Shown piece by piece: positions 58,569-64,000 of a stretch of DNA of 64,000 bases (position 1 is its first letter; every line of letters begins with the position of its first letter). Position numbers and translations under genes: made by a program. Under the pieces are notes generated by a model. That model worked only from the letters and a program-made list of their open reading frames with translations, was not told where the DNA came from and made no database searches. The DNA is from Acephala macrosclerotiorum (Eukaryota > Ascomycota > Leotiomycetes > Helotiales > Mollisiaceae): contig MU119227.1 of the NCBI GenBank assembly GCA_014904845.1, forward strand, positions 248,001 to 312,000, in the 5' to 3' direction.

Positions 58569-58911
58569 CGCAGCAATCGCATGGAGTATTGTTGAAGGTA
58601 GACCCAGGATTTGAGACGAAATACAGGCGACTTGCTAAATCTAAATCCGGTCACTTTTGACGACCGGTAGCCGAGGACGCAGAAAGAATCTTAATGTCTG
58701 TACTGATATGTCATTTCATACTGCCCTCATTGTTTGTGCAAGGAACAATGTTCCAATCTTCGGTCTGAAGAGCATCAAAATGTCTGACCATGTTCTCGCT
58801 CAATCAAACAAACTCAACAAAAAAGGTAAGTGAGTGGTCCTATAATACCTCACCACCATGCAAACACCAAACGCCATCCCAGTCCCGCCACATGCACGCT
58901 CCCTCCCAAAT
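58569..58911. other. 3' flank between convergent genes
   Basis: Untranslated ends of the two convergent genes. The long plus frame from 58790 into the RING gene is an antisense shadow. Confidence 0.4.
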
Positions 58912-61900
58912 CTATGGTACAAAAATTCTCGAAAAGCTCGCCACATCCCTGCGACAACACACGCATTTATCAAAATTGTTCATCGCTAGCGTGACCCTGC
59001 AATCATCGCAAAGACTCAAACATCGACAAGGCCAAACGATAATGCTTCTTGGTGAGCTCTGGCATACCACGCACTGTGGTCCTCCTTCACCCATTCCAGA
59101 AGCACCTCGTGCCCAGGAGGTTACTTGTGGTGTCGAGGATGTAGCATTTTGGAAGGCACGGCGGGATATAATGAGGTGCTCCAGTATTTGCGCCTCCTCT
59201 TCTGGTGTCAACTTCCCAGTGGGTGAGGATGCTTTAAAGTTCTGGGGGCGATCCCGGGTTGAAGTCAGAACTTTTGCCCGCTCTCTTTGCACAATGTTGC
59301 GGTATCGTGAGCGAGTAACGATGTTGTCACTCGCCAGATGGGCAGCCAGAGCCTCAGACTCGGCACGTTGTTCTGGCGTCTTCGGATGTAGGAGCAGGGC
59401 TAGATCTGCCGGATTGAATGGTGTATCGTTCAATGGCGTCGATTCTCTTGAGAACTCGGGGTATCTCTGGGTTGGTGTCCTTCGTCCATCATCATTTTCG
59501 CTATCTGAGAGCCAATCCTGCTCATTATCGGTGGCCGCTGTAGAAAAAGAAACGACGCTGGTAGTATCCTCATCAAGCTCCCTTTGCTCCGGATTATACT
59601 GTCCACTTCCATCATCCGCACCCCACCAGCCACCATTCAGCCACCAACTGTACAGGTTAGAGTCAAGATTCTTCTCCTCTGCTTCGTTCCACTCTCCGCG
59701 TTGTCTTCGTAACCTCTCCCTCATCTCCACCTCGACATCTACATGCTCGTCTCTTGGCAGGGTCAATTCTCCATCAATGCTGAGAAGGTAGAAATTCAAA
59801 GAGTCGGGATCAGTGCTATCAGGCCTCTTCTCCGCCTGTTTAGCCTTTGGCATTTGAACCATCCACACAAGGAGTCGTGGTCTAGTGCTGAAGCCTACTG
59901 CAGACAAGCATTTAAGAGCCAGAGAAGCCCACCAGCTAAGCAGTAGTCTGCTGATGCCAAGGAAAAACTCCAATGCCATGACCCATCTTCCACTTCTTTC
60001 GGTAGCTCCTACACCGTTCAATCCTGGTCCTCGCCCTTCACGCGATTTTCCCAGTTTAGGCAACTTCTTCGCCGTCATCTCTCTTGCATATCCGCTGGAT
60101 GACTTTTGCAGCAGATTCATAGGTTGATCGCTTGCAGCAACGAGTCCAATATTGTCAGTTAAACCGTCAGCCATGCTTGAGTCCGGGTCGTGGAGCCTGA
60201 AGCTTGGACCCAGCCATTGAGCTCCGACCTGCTCAATCTCTTGAAGCCGGTCCTCCTCCAGCCATGTTCTTTGCTTGATACTGACTCCACGGCTCTCATT
60301 CAGGTACACCGCTTCACTTGCCATCGTCATGACAGAAAAGCCAGTCCTCAGCAATGCTGTGTAGAAATCCATGTGCAGCGTGACCCTGATGCTGGAAAGT
60401 TGCACGTTGGCTTGCATATTGTTGTGTGCGGCGATGAACCGTCGCATGAAGGTTGACTGATTAGCTGGGACATCTTCGTCTTGCGCCTCCTCTACCCTTG
60501 GAGGAGCCAGGGCTGAGAGGGCCAGAGCGGCTGCATAGATGAATGAACAACCAATAATACCAGCAAGGACCATGACGTGTGGTATAAATCCAATTATGCA
60601 AACAGTCGGAAATCTCAAAAGGCTCTGTGTTCCCAGTTCTTCGTCCAAGGAAAAGTTCCATACGCTTACAACAATAGCAGCCATGAATGACAATCCCCAG
60701 AATCCAGTATTGGCCAGTCTGAAACGTCCTTGGGCGTTGAAAATGGCAAGTATGTGACTTGTGAGGTGATTCATGGCTGAAAGAAAGCCTACGAGAAGTA
60801 CTTCAGGGGTAGTGTTGATCTTCTTCAAGATCATCGAACGAGTAATTGCAATCTCAGTGGCCTCGGCCGTAGAAGTAGAGTTCGCCCATCTGAGAGCGTT
60901 TGTATTTCCAAAAGACCCGAGGCCTAGTTGATTCCCAATCGCAGCTTCGGCTTCAGCAAAGGCCAGAGAGTGTTCGAATAAAGTCATGCCTGTCTCTCCA
61001 GCTACTTGACGACCTTGAACAGCACACGAGATGGTCTCCACAAGTTGACTGAAGGAGAAGCTCTTGAAAAGGGGCCAAAGTAGAGACAGGGATCCTATTA
61101 AGTCAGAAGGTGGCATCTTACCATTCGGTGTTGACTTGGCGATTTCCTCGTCGTATTCAGGGGCTATCATTCGAATAGCCAAACAAGAATCTTTGTCACT
61201 TGCCCTGAACAAGAGCGTTTGACTGAACTCGTGTAGAAAGCCTCCATTTTGGGTGAACATTAACTCGGAGGTCCTGGATGCATTTCCCCAACGGAGCAGT
61301 CCAAAGTCTGGAGAGGTCTGGCATTGTATCGATTGTAGTAAGGATCTAGCTTGGAAGGCGAGAAGCATAATAGGTGTGATTCGAAGAACGAATCGAACTT
61401 TCCATGGCAGGACCAGGTTCCGCCGCGTTGATCCGTAGACATAGGTCCTGTTCAAGATGACTGCCACAATCACACATCCCAGAGCCCATTTACTAGTCGC
61501 ATAGCTGAAGACATTCGATATGCTCCGGACACCTTCCAGAGTAAATCGAGATGTGACGCCGCCCACTGGTTCCTCCACCTCTATCAGAATCTGTGTCCCT
61601 GCTTGTATAGCTTGTGCTCCCAGTCCTCCAGCAGCAGCTGTGGTCGCTGCATCAACAATTCCCGCTCCTGTGGCCTCCGGTATGATCCGTCCTCCAAATC
61701 TACCTCCGCCCAGTATGTTGTCAACAGCTTCAGGAAATGTGAGCATCGATCCCAATTTCATGAACATCCGTGGCCCTGCGAGGGCAAGATCCTTCGCGGA
61801 CGGAACATATTGGGTCGCATTGAAGCTCCAATTTCCCCATGACCCAATATCGAACTTGTGCGCATTCTCGAGCGTCGCGGCGGCCATCCTGCGTATCGCG

Positions 61901-61917
61901 GGGAGATGGGATGACAA
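58912..61917 (-). CDS. Multi-membrane-span RING E3 ligase resembling Asi-type proteins
   Basis: A single exon of 1001 residues from ATG 61917; MAAATLENAHKFD at 61887 is an alternative start. Several hydrophobic segments lie in the N-terminal half, e.g. WALGCVIVAVIL, ITPIMLLAF, FWGLSFMAAIVVSVW and CIIGFIPHVMVLAGIIGCSF, with another pair near VMALEFFLGISRLLLSWW. The last 50 residues form a RING: QCVVCQSSPRSIIVWPCRCL, SLCDDCR, KCVCCRRDV. The usual His of the RING is replaced in PCRCLSLC, as in the yeast Asi ubiquitin ligases of the inner nuclear membrane, which destroy misplaced membrane proteins and latent transcription factors. The middle is acidic and disordered. Function as an Asi homologue is inferred from layout, not proven. 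Confidence 0.8.
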   Translation of the reverse strand: MSSHLPAIRRMAAATLENAHKFDIGSWGNWSFNATQYVPSAKDLALAGPRMFMKLGSMLTFPEAVDNILGGGRFGGRIIPEATGAGIVDAATTAAAGGLGAQAIQAGTQILIEVEEPVGGVTSRFTLEGVRSISNVFSYATSKWALGCVIVAVILNRTYVYGSTRRNLVLPWKVRFVLRITPIMLLAFQARSLLQSIQCQTSPDFGLLRWGNASRTSELMFTQNGGFLHEFSQTLLFRASDKDSCLAIRMIAPEYDEEIAKSTPNGKMPPSDLIGSLSLLWPLFKSFSFSQLVETISCAVQGRQVAGETGMTLFEHSLAFAEAEAAIGNQLGLGSFGNTNALRWANSTSTAEATEIAITRSMILKKINTTPEVLLVGFLSAMNHLTSHILAIFNAQGRFRLANTGFWGLSFMAAIVVSVWNFSLDEELGTQSLLRFPTVCIIGFIPHVMVLAGIIGCSFIYAAALALSALAPPRVEEAQDEDVPANQSTFMRRFIAAHNNMQANVQLSSIRVTLHMDFYTALLRTGFSVMTMASEAVYLNESRGVSIKQRTWLEEDRLQEIEQVGAQWLGPSFRLHDPDSSMADGLTDNIGLVAASDQPMNLLQKSSSGYAREMTAKKLPKLGKSREGRGPGLNGVGATERSGRWVMALEFFLGISRLLLSWWASLALKCLSAVGFSTRPRLLVWMVQMPKAKQAEKRPDSTDPDSLNFYLLSIDGELTLPRDEHVDVEVEMRERLRRQRGEWNEAEEKNLDSNLYSWWLNGGWWGADDGSGQYNPEQRELDEDTTSVVSFSTAATDNEQDWLSDSENDDGRRTPTQRYPEFSRESTPLNDTPFNPADLALLLHPKTPEQRAESEALAAHLASDNIVTRSRYRNIVQRERAKVLTSTRDRPQNFKASSPTGKLTPEEEAQILEHLIISRRAFQNATSSTPQVTSWARGASGMGEGGPQCVVCQSSPRSIIVWPCRCLSLCDDCRVTLAMNNFDKCVCCRRDVASFSRIFVP

Positions 61918-62294
61918 TCAACAAGTAGTCAAGGTTCGAGACAGCTCAGCAGCGGCCTTTCGTTGTTCGTCAGATCATGGAAGAATCAAAGCGCGCATCG
62001 TAATAAAATATAAGAAAATAAGTTTTGGACAACGGTGTTGTCAGCAGAAAACTGGTCGTCACGTTTCTGGAGAGGTGTTGATGATGCCAAACAAGTTTCC
62101 CCACACGACGGGCCACTGGCTCCGAATCAGGCATGACGATTGGGGAGCACGTGTCAAAATCAACAAGTATATTACTGTGAGTCTAGATAGAGGTTGCAAG
62201 GTTTGATGGAATTCGTTATTTTATTGCACATGGGTATCTTAACAGTGGAATCTCCCTTCTTTACCCTCATCACTCGACAAAATTCACCCAGGTC
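61918..62294. other. Upstream of the RING gene, no supported gene
   Basis: Probable promoter and leader of the RING gene and 3' flank of SEN34. Plus frames here are shadows. Confidence 0.45.
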
Positions 62295-63257
62295 TTACAT
62301 GCCTCCCCATTCAATGCAGAACGTACGAACATTGTCACCCCACTCTCCCTCTGTCTCTGCCTCCGTGTCCTCACCACCGATAAGGAATCCTTTCTTCACA
62401 GCTGTACCTAGTCGACCGCCACCTATCAGATCCAGCATTGGAATCTCTTGGTCCCATTCGAAGCTTGTGGCTAAGAAATGACTGTGGAAACGAAGAGGAT
62501 CTCCTGGGTACACATTGTAATCACATCCAAAGCGTAAACCTGGCATGATATAATATCCGTGAGAATGGAGGTGGGCGAACAATGAGTAAGACAATGGCAC
62601 AGATGGATCTGGTGGTGGCGAAGGGTTTTGTGGAAGAGAAGAAGTGGCATAGCTTGTGGTGGGTGTGACAGGGAATGGTTTGTCGGATGCGAAAGCAGTT
62701 CTGGAGGATCCAGACGCGGTTGACTCCCCTCCAAAAAGAGAATTTGCGTTAGAGTCCTCTGCGGTGCTGGTTGTGTTATCGAGCGAAGTATCAGGAGAGG
62801 CATCTGCTTGGGTGTCCGAGGGCGCTTCACCACTTGACTCGGTCTTCTCTCTTGCTTTCTTAGTAACTATTCTCGAAAGAGCCATCTCGGATCTCTTCTT
62901 GGAATTGTCTTGCGCAGCTTTCCTTACTTTAAGACCAGCTGATCTCAAGGACTCCAAGTACTTCTTCTTTTCATCTCCACTGAGGGTATCATATCTTTGT
63001 TTATGCCAGGCCAAATCATCGACGATGTATGCGACCTCTTTCTGGACCAACAACTTAGCTTCTTCCGGCATAAGCTCCATAGGAAGGCCACTGAATATGT
63101 TCTGCTGAGGGTTCTGCGGGATTGAGCCGATGAGGGTTCCGCATATATGATGAGTTCTGCGAAGGTAAGTCACAACGTTGATGTCGAATATCATGTATTT
63201 GCCCGCGATCAGGGAGATGGGAATAGGCTCCGAGATAGACTCGAAAGAGTGCGCCAT
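62295..63257 (-). CDS. SEN34: tRNA-splicing endonuclease subunit Sen34
   Basis: 320 residues from ATG 63257; the frame runs 23 codons further upstream, but MAHSFESISEPIPISLIAGK is the usual N-terminus type. Sen34 is one of two catalytic subunits of the endonuclease that removes tRNA introns, cutting the 3' site. The N-terminal domain (GKYMIFDINVVTYLRRTHHI, CGTLIGSIP, LPMELMPEEAKLL) is followed by a Ser/Thr-rich linker. The catalytic C-terminal domain has GLRFGCDYNVYPGDPLRFHS with HFLATSF. The Tyr of VYPG and the His of RFH are eight residues apart as in the family, and the catalytic Lys should be within AVKKGFL. The frame is intact and intron-free. Confidence 0.92.
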   Translation of the reverse strand: MAHSFESISEPIPISLIAGKYMIFDINVVTYLRRTHHICGTLIGSIPQNPQQNIFSGLPMELMPEEAKLLVQKEVAYIVDDLAWHKQRYDTLSGDEKKKYLESLRSAGLKVRKAAQDNSKKRSEMALSRIVTKKAREKTESSGEAPSDTQADASPDTSLDNTTSTAEDSNANSLFGGESTASGSSRTAFASDKPFPVTPTTSYATSSLPQNPSPPPDPSVPLSYSLFAHLHSHGYYIMPGLRFGCDYNVYPGDPLRFHSHFLATSFEWDQEIPMLDLIGGGRLGTAVKKGFLIGGEDTEAETEGEWGDNVRTFCIEWGGM

Positions 63258-63702
63258 CGTGAAGGCCCGCCGTAACCTACCACTGTGCTTAATCAAGTCA
63301 GCGGTCAATTCTGCGCAAATTTCCAAGATTGAAAGTGAGAAGAGGTCGGTATCATAAATTAAAACATTTTTTGAACATCATGTCCAGTTTAACTGGTGTC
63401 AGGGGATTGACAGATCGGTTTTGTAATCATATCGAAGACGAGATAAGAAGGAAATGGGGTTGTGCTTACCAACTATGAAGTTATGGTGTTGTTGTGAAAA
63501 GTTCAAAGAGGATTTTGGAGTCATTTTTTAAAAGCTAGAAAGCTTGACTAGCGTGCGGACGGACCCTTTTGACGCCTTTCCATTCTGGGAGAGCTTGACC
63601 TCAGCAAAACATTGTGATCAGATGAAAACCCAACCTTGAACGCAATTCCCTTTTCTCGGCTCCATATTCCTTTAGCCCACGAATACCGTTGACGATCTCA
63701 CA
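63258..63702. promoter_or_regulatory. Divergent promoter region of SEN34 and the next gene
   Basis: The 445 bases between the two divergent ATGs hold CT-rich leaders on both sides and no supported frame. Confidence 0.4.
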
Positions 63703-64000
63703 ATGACATCGCTCTGGATTCTCGCCTTATTGATCACTGTGCCACTGGTTCTCTTTATAGGCATGTGACCCTTTCCGCCCTGGAGCTCATGTATCCTAAC
63801 GTTCTGCTCAGCATGGCTAGCTGTATCTTCATGTTTAGGAGACAATTTCAGAGCTCGAGTTTCTGGTATGAGTATCAATCCACGTCATGCATTGTTCGAT
63901 AGGAATTATCTTCGAACTGTCACATCGAATGGTCATGGCACATGGAATCAAATTGAGATGGACGACATGCTTGGAGAAAGTCCAAGAAGCTCGATGGATT
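63703..64000 (+). CDS. 5' end of an N-terminally anchored or secreted protein (cut by window end)
   Basis: Join(63703..63760, 63812..>64000). ATG 63703 has a good context (CTCACAATG). The N-terminus is a hydrophobic helix, MTSLWILALLITVPLVLFIA, acting as signal or anchor. It is interrupted by a 51 nt intron with a GC donor (ATAG|GCATGT), a CCTAAC branch and CTCAG acceptor. After splicing the frame is open to the window end (WLAVSSCLGDNFRARVSGMS, INPRHALFDRNYLRTVTSNG, WNQIEMDDMLGESPR). Without splicing the frame stops after about 21 codons. Family not recognised from this fragment. Confidence 0.6.

Noticed and set aside
58790..59791. 333-codon plus-strand frame
   Set aside because: It lies antisense to the C-terminal part of the RING gene, is Ser/Cys/Arg rich as expected for an antisense frame, and has no domain.
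61520..62206. 228-codon plus-strand frame
   Set aside because: Antisense to the N-terminus of the RING gene; composition is that of a shadow.

Overview
The window reads as nuclear DNA of a filamentous ascomycete (Pezizomycotina). Genes carry many short GT-AG introns (about 44-185 nt) with CTAAC/CTGAC-like branch points. Family content also fits: a HET-domain heterokaryon-incompatibility gene, two fungal-type amino-acid permeases, DUF1996, GFA/CENP-V, an HVA1-type TUDOR protein and an S1/P1 nuclease. AT-rich islands look like mutation-decayed repeats. The class cannot be named safely from sequence alone; no rRNA, tRNA or CRISPR was found.

Layout. 0.5-14.2 kb: a coiled-coil protein, an F-box/LRR protein, a broken low-complexity gene, an intact amino-acid permease and a small secreted Cys-containing protein, separated by gene-poor stretches. 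14.2-39.9 kb: an accessory, decaying region. It holds a 188 bp perfect-looking hairpin, a 54-residue one-TM protein, a HET gene broken by a stop and an A11 frameshift, a 482 bp TA-flanked inverted-repeat element abutting a 5'-truncated and frameshifted DUF1996 gene, an S58 peptidase gene with one nonsense codon, an intact GFA protein, a Tyr/Ser-rich protein, a permease pseudogene and a small conserved protein. 40.0-48.0 kb: a BTB protein followed by a cluster of small low-complexity proteins, most ending in C2H2 zinc fingers, with an HVA1-type gene carrying a TAG codon and a second TA-flanked inverted-repeat element. 48.3-49.6 kb: a seven-exon secreted S1/P1 nuclease.

52.4-64.0 kb is a dense core block: a U1A/U2B''-type spliceosomal RRM protein, VMA8 (V-ATPase subunit D), an exosome RNase-PH subunit (MTR3-like), a Myb-like protein, a frame-disrupted one-TM protein, a 1001-residue multi-TM RING protein resembling Asi-type nuclear-membrane ubiquitin ligases, tRNA-splicing endonuclease subunit SEN34, and the 5' end of a further gene. 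Three of these act in RNA processing.

The contrast between an intact core block and at least six broken genes in the remainder is the main message. The features most likely to be new are the zinc-finger cluster, the two short TA-inserted inverted-repeat elements, the isolated hairpin and three GC-AG introns. No toxin, virus or defence system of a known named type was recognised. All splice sites were assigned by eye from reading frames, consensus sites and family conservation; none is confirmed by transcripts.
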